From Roseiarcus sp963781895 (GTDB lineage Bacteria; Pseudomonadota; Alphaproteobacteria; Rhizobiales; Beijerinckiaceae): 64,000 bases of DNA. Positions within the stretch are counted from its first letter, which is position 1. Each line of letters opens with the position of its first letter. The notes under the pieces were generated by a model. That model did not search any database and was not told the origin of the DNA. It saw only the letters and a list, made by a program, of their open reading frames with translations. Shown here in pieces: positions 37,328 through 46,473 of this stretch. The stretch lies in contig CAWAIM010000029.1 in NCBI GenBank assembly GCA_963781895.1, positions 5,600 to 69,599 of the forward strand, in the 5' to 3' direction. The translations under genes and the position numbers were made by a program.

Positions 37328-37669
37328 ATGTCGGATGCTCGCGAACGAATCGAGAAAGTGATTTCGGAAAACCCGGTCGTGCTGTTCATGAAGGGCACGC
37401 CGCAGTTTCCGCAATGCGGTTTCTCGGGCCAAGTCATTCAGATCCTGGACTATCTCGGCGCGCCAGTGGTCGGCGTCAACGTGCTCGAGGACGCGGATAT
37501 CCGTCAGGGCATCAAGGAATACGCCAACTGGCCGACAATTCCGCAGCTCTACGTCAAGGGTGAATTTGTCGGCGGCTGCGACATCGCGCGCGAGATGTTC
37601 CAGTCGGGCGAACTGGCCGCCATGCTTGCCGATGCCGGGATTCCGCTGAAGACACAAGCCGGGATCTGA
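37328..37669 (+). CDS. grxD: Monothiol glutaredoxin, CGFS type
   Basis: A 113-residue Grx4-type protein that carries and transfers 2Fe-2S clusters. The active site is C30-G-F-S in FPQCGFSGQVI, with TPQFP before it and the glutathione-binding WPTIPQLYVKGEFVGGCDI. The length is typical. Its usual partner bolA is not next to it here; moaA is upstream, 114 bases away, with a likely promoter between. Confidence 0.96.
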   Translation: MSDARERIEKVISENPVVLFMKGTPQFPQCGFSGQVIQILDYLGAPVVGVNVLEDADIRQGIKEYANWPTIPQLYVKGEFVGGCDIAREMFQSGELAAMLADAGIPLKTQAGI

Positions 37670-38058
37670 TCCCTCCCGCCGATATGAGTCTCCAACTCGT
37701 CGTCGCGGACGTCACCACCTCGACATCGATGGGATCTTCAACGCCGACCTCTCGACGCGGGCGAAATGCGGCCCGGTCGAAGCAGCCGATCCGCCGCGTC
37801 TCGTGCCCAAGGCTTCCTGATGCTGATGCCGCGATCGGCGCCTGTCCAACCGGCGAGGCTCGCTTGACGACGGGCTTTCATGCCGCGCCGGGGTTTGAAT
37901 GCGCAAAGCCTGGCGGACGTTCTCCACAGACAATTCGAGGCTCGCGTCATCGAAACGTCATTAGCCTTTATACTCAATTGAAATGTTTCGATGCGAACGA
38001 TAGGCTGACATGTTACGCGGCCCGTTCGCCGCGCCTCTGGCGATCCGTGGACTGACAC
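37670..38058. other. Non-coding stretch upstream of phaZ
   Basis: No supported gene. It contains the candidate phaZ promoter at 37979-38007 and is otherwise featureless. Confidence 0.5.
37979..38007 (+). promoter_or_regulatory. Candidate sigma70 promoter of phaZ
   Basis: TTGAAA at 37979-37984 and TAGGCT at 38002-38007 with a 17-base spacer, 51 bases upstream of the phaZ start codon. The -10 is a weak match, so this is tentative. Confidence 0.4.
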
Positions 38059-39344
38059 ATGGCTCAAAGCTATCAGTATCAACTCTATGAGATTGCGCAT
38101 GCTGCGCTGGCGCCGGCGCGCGCCGTCTCCGACGCGGCGCATCTCGTTTTCCGCAATCCGTGGAACCCGCTCGCCCACACGCCCCTGGGCCGGAACATCT
38201 CGGCCGGCACCGAATTGTTCGAGCGCGTGACGCGCCGTTACGGCAAGCCGACGTTCGGGCTCGACGAGATCAAGATTGACGGAGTCGTCTATCCGGTTCT
38301 CGAGGAGATCATGTGGAGCCGGCCGTTCTGCAATCTGCTGCGGTTCGTGCGCCCCGACCTGGCCGGCGCCGGCAAGCAGCCCAAGCTGCTGATCGTCGCG
38401 CCGATGTCGGGCCACTACGCGACCTTGCTGCGCGGCACTGTCGAGGCGTTTCTGCCGGATTTCGACGTCTACATCACCGACTGGGTGGACGCGCGCGCGG
38501 TTCCCCTGGCGGTCGGGGCCTTCGATCTCGATGACTACATCGACTATCTGCGCGAAATGCTCGATTTTCTCGGGCCCGGCGTTCACACGATCGGCGTTTG
38601 TCAGCCGGCCGTGCCGCTGCTGGCGACCGTCGCTCTGATGGAGGCGAGCGGCGACCTCGCCGCGCCCTCGAGCATGACCCTGATCGGCGGCCCGATCGAC
38701 ACCAGACGCAGCCCGACCGAAGTCAACAAGCTCGCCGAAAAACGCGGCGTCGAATGGTTCCGCCGCCATTGCCTGCATACCGTGCCGTTCCCCTATCCGG
38801 GATTTGGCCGGGCGGTCTATCCCGGCTTCTTGCAACTGTCCGGATTCATGGCGATGAACCTCAACCGCCATGTCAATGCTCACTTCGAGATGTTCAACCA
38901 TCTGGTCACCGGCGACGGCGACTCGGCCGAGAAGCACCGGGAATTCTACGACGAGTATATGGCCGTGATGGATTTGACCGCCGAATACTACATGCAGACG
39001 ATCGAGACGGTATTCGTGCGCCACGCCCTGCCGAAAGGCGAGATGAGGCACCGCGGGCGGGCGGTCGATCCGACCGCGATCCGCAAGTGCGGCTTGATGA
39101 CGATCGAAGGCGAGAAGGACGACATCTCCGGCGTCGGCCAGACCTACGCGGCGAATGAATTGTGCGTCAATATCCCGAGGCGAAGAAGCAGCACTACCTG
39201 GCGGTGGGGGTCGGCCATTACGGCGTCTTCAACGGCTCGCGTTTCCGCGCCGAGGTTGCTCCGCGCATCCGCGCCTTCGCCGCCGACATCGACGCGCTGG
39301 CCAGGCCGCGCCGATCGAACGGGGCGGGACGAGGGACCCACTAA
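38059..39344 (+). CDS. phaZ: Intracellular poly(3-hydroxybutyrate) depolymerase, one frame break
   Basis: Mobilises stored polyhydroxybutyrate. The protein is about 428 residues with the PHB_depo_C layout. The nucleophile is cysteine C181 in IGVCQPAVPLLA (a lipase-like box with Cys), a catalytic aspartate is likely in EGEKDDISG, and the histidine is in GVGHYGVFNGSRF. The frame breaks at about 39165 and here a base is missing. Restoring one C gives NELCRQYPEAKKQHYLAV and the normal C-terminus ending at 39344. This is the only deletion among the frame breaks in the window. Confidence 0.93.
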
Positions 39345-39472
39345 GGACCGTCTCGCGCCGAGCCCCGCCCGCCCGCGCCAAGCCGGCGTTTGTTTACCTC
39401 ACGCCGCGGTTTGCCGCGTCTGCGCGCTCGACAGATGCTAGTCTGGCCGCAGGGCGTGCGGAGGCAAGCAGG

Positions 39473-39991
39473 GTGGTCGCATCGGCCAAGACGACGGTCG
39501 CGGCAGCGCTGGCGCTGCTCGGCGCGCTGGGGGCGGAGCCCGCCGCGGCGGGACGGGTGGTCGGCTACGAGTTCGGCTATCCTTCCGGCGCCATCGTCAT
39601 CAGCCAGACCGCCAGGACGCTCTATCTGATCGTCGGTCCGCGAACGGCGATCGCCTATCCGGTCGCCGTCGCCAAACACGGCAAGGAGTGGAGCGGGCTC
39701 GCCCACGTCGAGCGCAAATATGTCGAGCCCGCGTGGTCGCCGCCGGACTCGGTGAAACGCGACCATCCCGAATTGCCGGACGTCATTGCCGGCGGCTCGC
39801 CGCACAACCCGATGGGGGCGCGCGCGATCACGCTCGACCGCGACGAAATCGCCATCCACGGCACCACCCGGGCGATGCGGGCCTCGGTCGGCTCCGCGGC
39901 CTCCTACGGCTGCATTCGCATGTATAATGAAGACGTGATCGACCTCTACGATCGCGTGGCCGTCGGCGCGCCGGTGATGATGGAGCGCTGA
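39473..39991 (+). CDS. L,D-transpeptidase (YkuD domain), second copy
   Basis: A 172-residue exported YkuD enzyme. From the GTG at 39473 (GGAGG ribosome binding site upstream) it has a signal peptide (VAAALALLGALGAEPAAA) and a YkuD domain with H129 (IAIHGTTR) and C147 (YGCIRMYNEDVIDLYDRV). It is similar in size and layout to the gene at 35569-36120. It converges with sdhAF4, and the stops are five bases apart. Confidence 0.92.
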   Translation: MVASAKTTVAAALALLGALGAEPAAAGRVVGYEFGYPSGAIVISQTARTLYLIVGPRTAIAYPVAVAKHGKEWSGLAHVERKYVEPAWSPPDSVKRDHPELPDVIAGGSPHNPMGARAITLDRDEIAIHGTTRAMRASVGSAASYGCIRMYNEDVIDLYDRVAVGAPVMMER

Positions 39992-39995
39992 GGCG

Positions 39996-40217
39996 TCAGA
40001 AGTCGCTGGCCAGGCCCTTCACCTCCCAGTCGCCGTAGCGGACCGGGTCGGGACCGCCGCGGCCGTCGAACTCGCGCGGAAGCGCCGGCGCCGGTCGCGC
40101 GCGCCGCTCCGCCGCCTCGGCAAGCGCCCGTCGCGCCGCCGGCGGCAGATCGCGCTTAGCGTCGGCGCGCAAGTCCGGGCCGGAGCCCGCGCCCGGATCG
40201 TCGCTGTTCGTCGTCAT
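39996..40217 (-). CDS. DUF1674 protein, succinate dehydrogenase assembly factor 4 homologue
   Basis: A 73-residue protein with the C-terminal signature EFDGRGGPDPVRYGDWEVKG followed by LASDF. This matches DUF1674/SDHAF4, which helps covalent flavinylation and assembly of the SdhA subunit. The N-terminal half is rich in alanine and arginine and poorly conserved. In Hyphomicrobiales this gene is commonly close to rsmB, as here. Confidence 0.9.
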   Translation of the reverse strand: MTTNSDDPGAGSGPDLRADAKRDLPPAARRALAEAAERRARPAPALPREFDGRGGPDPVRYGDWEVKGLASDF

Positions 40218-40587
40218 CGCCGCCTCACCCTCGATCCCCGTTCCCGGGCGCCTTGCACTTATGTCAGCGACTCAAGCTTTTCAGGGTCTTGGGCGCCATT
40301 TTCTGCAACTCGGGACGCAAAGCGCGCCGGGCGGACGGCGCCCCTTGCCCGAGCGCGTGGGCAATCCCGCCTATGGCGCCGACCCCCGAGCCAAATCAGC
40401 AGGCGGCTGACCCGTTCGCCGCCCCCGCGGCCGGGTCCCGCCTTCGCCCGGCGCGATCAAGACCCACAATAGCACGATTTCTGAATTTCGCAAGAAAATG
40501 TCGGGCTCTTATAGCGTTAACTGTTTGTCGGCCGCAATCGCTCGCACGCCTTCGGTCCCCTGTCGTCATGCGGAGCCTGGCCGGCCC
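40218..40587. other. Non-coding stretch upstream of the SdhAF4 homologue
   Basis: No gene. It includes the minus-strand promoter candidate at 40466-40493 and the 3' border of the transposase remnant, with one copy of the direct repeat near 40496-40527. Confidence 0.5.
40466..40493 (-). promoter_or_regulatory. Candidate sigma70 promoter reading toward the SdhAF4 gene
   Basis: On the minus strand TTGCGA (40488-40493) and TATTGT (40466-40471) are separated by 16 bases. It lies about 250 bases upstream of the start codon at 40217. Confidence 0.4.
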
Positions 40588-40972
40588 GCCCCGTTTGCGC
40601 GCCTTGCGCGGCAGATCAGACCACCGGCCCTTGAAGGATTCAAGGATGAAGGTTTCGTCCGCCTCGACGATTCCGCTCAGCTTTCTCAGGCTTGTCGGCG
40701 GCCGGAGCGCCCAGAAACCGATGCCGCCAGCGAAACGCCGTCGTCGGATGCACCCCGCAAAGCTCGGCCGTCTTGGCCAGGCTTTTGCCTTCGATCATCG
40801 CCCGAGCGTGGTCGAACCAACGCTCCCTTTTGTGCAGATGCGCCATCGCCGTCTTGGTGAGCGCATTGAAGGTGCGCCCGCAGCTCTTGCAACGGAACCG
40901 CGAAAGCCCATGCGAGCGTCCCCAGGCGACGATCGCTCGTCCTGCGCAATGCGGACAGCCTTGGCTCGCCAC
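40588..40972 (-). mobile_element. IS1595-family transposase remnant, frame-broken and truncated
   Basis: N-terminal half of an ISXO2/IS1595-type DDE transposase. A zinc ribbon (CPHCAGRAIVAW, CKSCGRTFNALTKT) is followed by a helix-turn-helix region (AELCGVHPTTAFRWRHRFLG). One extra A near 40684 breaks the frame; skipping it gives LSGIVEADETFILESFKG with the first catalytic aspartate. Similarity stops after LPRKARKRGG, so the second D and the E of the triad are missing and the element cannot be active. A GTG at 40972 is the likely start. No clear terminal inverted repeats were found. Confidence 0.8.
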
Positions 40973-41144
40973 TCGCTCATGGCCGCTCGTCCCCAAAGCA
41001 TCCGGACGACGACCCCGCTTCGCGCCTCTGTCCGTCGCCCCGCCGGCCGCGGAGGTCTCCGTCTCTCCCGCCCGAAATGTCGGCTCTTTTCGCGTCAACT
41101 GTTGGCGGCGATAGGCGCGGGGCCAAAATCCGCAGAAGCATTCG

Positions 41145-41312
41145 CATGTCATGGCTGGGCTTGACCCGGCCATCTGGGCAGACGACCGGCGACGCTTGAG
41201 GCAATTTCGAAAAGGCCAGTCATTCCAATAGATTGCGGTGGTCGAGTTCTGAACTCGAGCAGTTCCGCAGGGCATGATCGTGGATAACCGGGTCGAGCCC
41301 GGCCATGACGGC
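41145..41312. repeat. Pair of inverted extragenic palindrome-like repeats
   Basis: Segment 41148-41173 (starting gtcatggctgggc) and the reverse complement of 41284-41309 (starting gtcatggccgggc) match at 22 of 26 positions. Each unit is itself partly palindromic (ccggg/cccgg). Such units are frequent between genes in Hyphomicrobiales. The pair could form a large stem of about 160 bases. No gene lies between 41115 and 41460. Confidence 0.65.
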
Positions 41313-41460
41313 AAGGGGGTCTAGGGCGCAAATGGTGAGAGGCCCGACGACAGCAAACGCGACAGGAGCCAATTGTCGACAGCTTCCGGACCCGATCGTC
41401 CTCGGCCCGCCGCAAGCCAAGCGCAATGTTGGGGTATAAGCTTGGCGCGTTCGAGCGACA

Positions 41461-42858
41461 TTGCTGATTCGGGCTGAGGCGCGTTTGGCTGGACAACCGC
41501 AGGGATTCCACGGCGGGCGGCATCAAAGGCCGGACCCGCCGGAGCCGCCGCCGCCGGGCCTGGCGGCGCGGGTCGCGGCGGCGCGCGCCGTCGCCGAGGC
41601 GCTGACCATGGCGCGCCCCCTGGACGAGCGCCTCGCCGCCGACCTTTCCTTGCGCGCCGGCGCCGTCGACGCGCGCGATCCGGCGCTCGCGCGCTCGATC
41701 GCGACGGTCGCGCTGCGCCGGCTCGGCACGATCCGCAAAGCGCTCGCCCGGCGGCTCGACAAGGGCATCCCCAAGCGCAGCGGCATGCTGGAATGGACGC
41801 TGGTCGTCGCGGCGGCGCAGATTCTTTTCCTTGACGCGCCCGACCACGCCGCCGTCGATCTCGCCGTCAAGGCGACGCGGGCCGAGGCGGCGAGCGCGCC
41901 GTTCGCGGCGCTCGCCAATGCCGTGCTGCGCACGATCGCGCGCGAGCGCGACTCCATCCTCGCCGCCTCCGACCCGCTCGACGACGACACGCCGGCCTGG
42001 CTCGCGGCGCGCTGGCGCGCCGCTTACGGCGAGGACACGGCGCGCGCCATCGCCGCCGCGAACCGCTGCGAACCGACGCTCGACATCAGCGTCAAAAGCG
42101 ACGCCGCCGGCTGGGCGCGGCGGCTCGGCGGCCTGGCGTTGCCGACCGGCTCGGTGCGGCTCGACACGCATCAGGCGATCGCCGAACTCGAAGGCTATGC
42201 CGACGGCGAGTGGTGGGTGCAGGACGCCGCCGCCGCCCTGCCGGCGCGCCTCTTCGGCGCCCATCCCGGCATGCGCGTCGTCGACCTTTGCGCCGCGCCC
42301 GGAGGGAAGAGCGCGGAGCTGGCCGCCGCCGGCGCCGCCGTGACCACGGTCGACCGCTCCGCCGAGCGGCTGAAACTGCTGGCCGCCAATTTCGAGCGCC
42401 TGCGCCTGCATTCGGAGATCGTGGTCGCCGACGCGCTCTCGTTCGAGGCCCCGCCCTTCGACGCCGTGCTGCTGGACGCCCCCTGCACCGCGACCGGCAC
42501 CATCCGCCGCCATCCCGACGTCGCCTGGACCAAGCGCCCCGGCGATCTCGGGCCGCTGGTCAAGTTGCAGGTCCAACTCATCGACAAGGCGATCGCGCTG
42601 ACGCGGCCGGGCGGCGTGATCGTCTATTGCGTGTGCTCGCTCGAGCCCGAGGAGGGCGAGGCCCAGATCGCCTCGGTTCTTCGCCGCAATCCCGACGTGC
42701 GGCGCGCGCCGATCGCGCCCCACGAGATCGGCGGCCTCGCCGAATGCCTGACGCCGTCCGGCGATCTGCGCACCTTGCCCTGTCATCTTTGGGGCGACGA
42801 CCCGCGGCGCTCCGGCCTCGACGGCTTCTTCGCCGCGAGGCTCACGAAGGCGACGTAA
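41461..42858 (+). CDS. rsmB: 16S rRNA m5C967 methyltransferase, RsmB/NOP2 family
   Basis: A 465-residue SAM-dependent RNA methyltransferase. The N-terminal NusB-like domain (residues about 40-165) is followed by the catalytic domain with SAM motif VVDLCAAPGGKSAEL, the catalytic-base motif DAPCTATGTIRRHPD (cysteine of motif IV) and the nucleophile cysteine in VYCVCSLEPEE (motif VI). The start is taken as TTG 41461; an ATG at 41608 would cut into the NusB-like domain. The long proline-rich start (PDPPEPPPPGLAAR) is common in the group. Confidence 0.93.
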   Translation: MLIRAEARLAGQPQGFHGGRHQRPDPPEPPPPGLAARVAAARAVAEALTMARPLDERLAADLSLRAGAVDARDPALARSIATVALRRLGTIRKALARRLDKGIPKRSGMLEWTLVVAAAQILFLDAPDHAAVDLAVKATRAEAASAPFAALANAVLRTIARERDSILAASDPLDDDTPAWLAARWRAAYGEDTARAIAAANRCEPTLDISVKSDAAGWARRLGGLALPTGSVRLDTHQAIAELEGYADGEWWVQDAAAALPARLFGAHPGMRVVDLCAAPGGKSAELAAAGAAVTTVDRSAERLKLLAANFERLRLHSEIVVADALSFEAPPFDAVLLDAPCTATGTIRRHPDVAWTKRPGDLGPLVKLQVQLIDKAIALTRPGGVIVYCVCSLEPEEGEAQIASVLRRNPDVRRAPIAPHEIGGLAECLTPSGDLRTLPCHLWGDDPRRSGLDGFFAARLTKAT

Positions 42859-42996
42859 GCGCGGAAAATCCGACGCTTGGGGCGCGGCTCTCGCCGCCTG
42901 ATTTTCAGGGGATGCCGGCCGCAATTCGACGATCCGCGGCCGACGCCCGGCGTCGCCGGGCCGAGCCTCGCGCCGCGCCCAAGACATCAAGGCCAG

Positions 42997-45900
42997 TCAC
43001 CCGATCTCCGCCAGCAGGGCGCGGGCGCCGCGCACATCCCTCATGGTCTCGCCGCCCTCGATTTGCGCCAGCATCGGCTCCAATAGCAGGCCAGGATCGT
43101 TGGACGAACCCGTGTCGCGCCACAGACGGGCGAGATCGGTCGCGGCGCGCAGTTCGAGCAGGCGGGCTTCTTGGCCGCGGGCGATCTCGATCGCCTCGAG
43201 GAAACATGCTTGCGCCCGCGACCGCTCCGGCTGCGGCTGCTCGAGCGCGATCCGTCCGTCGAGGCGATGCAGATCGGAAAGCAAGAAGCGCTCCCCGGAC
43301 AGTTCGGAAAATTTGAAGGCCTCTTGCAACGCCGATTCAGCGCCAATGACATCGCCCGCCGCCACTAAGGCTTCGGCGAGGCCGGACAGGATCATGGAGT
43401 CCAATATACGGGCGCCGGATCGGTGATGGGCGTCGCGCGCGGCGCGAAAGGCCTCGATATTTTCGCGCGGTCGAATGGCGCACCGCCCGAGCGCAAGTGT
43501 GGGTGACGACGCCATACAAGCGAAACTGCTCCACCTTTCTTTCAATGCAATAGGCGACCAGTTCAGCGCTATGACGTTCGCAGGATTCGAGATCGCCAAA
43601 CAGAAGTTCGGGCCAAATCGTCGTGAAAAACCGGCAAAGCGCCACCGTCGGCGCATGATAGTGGTCCGCGGCCTCGATGCGCACTTGGTCGCTGACGCGC
43701 GCCGCCTGTTCGGGGAGGCCGAGCATGAAGAGCGTCATGGCCTCGTAGCAAAGGACGCTGAGGCCGGGATCGTATCCGAAGCGGTAGCTGAACTGCTTCT
43801 GCCGCGCGGGATCGCGATATCGTTCCGCCTGTCGTAGGCTTTCCAAGGCTTCGCGATTTCGCCCCATGAAGAATTGCACCGTGCCGAGCAGGCGGCGCCC
43901 GACAACTCGGCAGGTCGGATCGTCCTGCCGGTCGGCAAGGTCCACGAATTGTCGGGCGAGAGCCCGCGCGGGCTCCAATTCCGAGGCGACGTATCTGGCC
44001 GCGCACAGGCCATAGAGCACCGAGAAATGCTGCAAGTCGTCGCCGACGCCGGCGTCGAGGAGCCGCTTCGCCGCGCTCAACGCCGCGACCGTTTCCGGCG
44101 TGCTATAGCCTTTGAGCGGCAGCAGCGCGTTGGCCTTGGCCACCAGGAACGCCAGTTCGAGAGATTGCCGATCCTGCCCTTCCGGCATCCGCGACGCCAC
44201 TGCGAGACCGGCGTCGACATGCCGGTCGGCCTCCACGGCGGCGGAGCGCGAAAGCGCGAGTTCCGCGGCCGCGAGCCAGTGGCGCGCCGCCGGTTCGTAA
44301 AGGCCTGCCTCGGTGTAATGATGCGCGATCACGGCTCGCGCCGAATCGACCTGGTCGAGGAACCTTTCGACCAAGGCCTTGGCGATGTCGGCATGGATGC
44401 GCTGGCGACGACTGCGCAGCAGCGAGGCGTAGGCCGTGTCCTGCACCAGCGCGTGCTTGAACACATAGGTCGCTTCCGGCGGCGCGCCGCGACCGTGGAT
44501 CAGCTCCGCCGCCATGAGCTGGGCGAGCGCGTCCTGCAAAGCCTGACCGTGGATCGGCGCGACCGCTTCCAGCAGGCGATAGGAGATCTCACGCCCGATC
44601 GCCGCCCCGATCTGCGCGATCTCCTTCACCGGCGCGAGACGATCCAGGCGCGCCATCAGCGAGTCCTGCAATGTCGAAGGGATCGCCAGCGGGGTCAGCG
44701 CCGAGGCGAGAACGTAAGCCCCGTCCTCCTCCCGCAACAGACCGGACTCCAGCACCGCCTTGGTCAGTTCCTCCACGAACAGCGGCACGCCGTCGGTCTT
44801 GGCGACGATCTCTTCCAGCACCTCGTCCGGCAGCGCCTTGCCGCCGGCGACGCGATCGACCATCGCCAGCGCATGCCGGCGCCCAAAGCGACCGAGAGAC
44901 AGCGAGGCCGAATGCGCGCGGCCCGCCCAGGGCGCGGCGAATTCGGGCCGGGCGGTGACGACCAGGAGCGCCGGCAAATCGGGCAGGCGCTCGACCAGTC
45001 TGCCGAACACGTCGAGCGACGTCGGGTCGATCCAGTGCGCGTCCTCCAATAGCGCCAGGACGGGGCCGTCCTTTGTCAGTCCCTCGAACAACGCCAAGAG
45101 CGCCGCGATCGTTCGCTCCTTCCGTTCGCTCGGGGCCATGTCGAGCGCGGGATATCGCCCCTCCGAGGGGATCGACAGAAGCGAAGCGAGCAAGGGCGCG
45201 CTTTCGCCCGCCTTCAATTTCGACCGCGCGATCATCGCCTCCAGCTTGTCGAGCCGCGCGGCCGCCGGCTCGCCGCCGACGAAGCCGGCGGCATGCCACA
45301 TCTGGCTTGTGATCGGGTGGAAGGCGTCGTTGACGTGGTGCGGCGAGCATTGATAGCGCACGGTCACATGCGCCTCGTTGGCGATCCGCTCGCGCAGCGT
45401 CGCCACGACGCGCGACTTGCCGATGCCGGCTTCGCCCGACAACACCACCACCTGGCCTTCGCCCTCGGCGGCGCCGCGCCAGCGGCCCAGCAGCAGGGCC
45501 GCTTCATGCTCGCGCCCGACGAACGGCGTCAAACGTTGCGAGCGCGACGCTTCGAACCGGCTGACGTTCTCCGCCTCGCGCACCACCGTCCAGGCCGGCA
45601 CCGGGGCTTCGAAACCCTTGAGCGCCTGAGGGCCAAGCGGCTTCAACTCGAACGCGCCGCCCAGCAGCCGCCGCGTCGACTCCGCGATCACGACCCCGCC
45701 CGGCTCCGCCAATCCCTGCAATCGCGCCGCCAGATTGGGGGTTTCGCCGACGACCGCCTGTTCTTGCGCCGAGCCTTGGCCGACGACGTCGCCGACCACG
45801 ACAATTCCGGTGGCGACGCCGATCCGGACCTTCAGACTCTCCTTCGCCCGGGTGTCGAGCTTCGCGACGACGGCGGCGATGTCCAGACCGGCTCGAACCG

Positions 45901-46360
45901 CCCGTTCGGCGTCTTCCTCATGGGCGCGGGGAAAGCCGAAATACGCCAGCACCCCGTCGCCCATGAACTTGGCGACGAACCCGTCATAGCGCGCGACCGC
46001 GCCCGAACAGGCGTCCTGGTAGGCGCGAATGACCTCGCGCATGTCCTCGGGATCGAGCCGCGCCGACATCGCGGTCGAGCCGATGAGATCGCAAAACATC
46101 ACCGTGAGCTGGCGGCGCTCGGCGGCGTTCTCGTGAGGAAGCGGCGCGGGCGGCGGTCCCCGTGGCTGCGGCAGCGTCCGCGCCGCGCCCAGATTGGCGA
46201 TCGCCTTGAGCAGGCGCTTGCGGTCCCCCAATGTGACGCCAAGCTTTTCGAGGTCGCTGTCCGTCAAATCGGGCAGAACGTCAGGGCCGATCTCCGCCTC
46301 GCGAAACACGGCCTCAAATCGACCGAAACCGAGGCCCCGCAGCCAGTCCCCGACGTCCAT
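42997..46360 (-). CDS. SAM-domain/class III nucleotide cyclase/AAA ATPase/TPR protein, one frame break
   Basis: Large signalling protein of about 1,120 residues. From the ATG at 46360 it has a sterile-alpha-motif-like domain (residues 1-60, MDVGDWLRGLGFGRFEAVF), then a class III adenylate/guanylate cyclase domain with both metal aspartates (MFCDLIGSTAMSARL, FMGDGVLAYFGFPRAHEED). An AAA/NTPase domain follows with Walker A SGEAGIGKSRVV and ALLEDAHWIDP, then a long TPR-like helical C-terminus. The frame breaks at about 43470 by one extra base, joining CARAVRHSTAR to ENIEAFRAARDAHHRSGARI. Many such proteins occur in Bradyrhizobium and relatives; their signals are unknown. A second cyclase gene lies upstream on the same strand. 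Confidence 0.88.
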
Positions 46361-46473
46361 TTGCGCACCCGCACGCCGTTCGACCCGGATGATGGACCCC
46401 GGCCGACGGCGAGTCCAGGATTGAAAGACTGGCCCGCCGCTCTGGGTTGCGAGGGTCCGTTCCTTCGTTCGAC

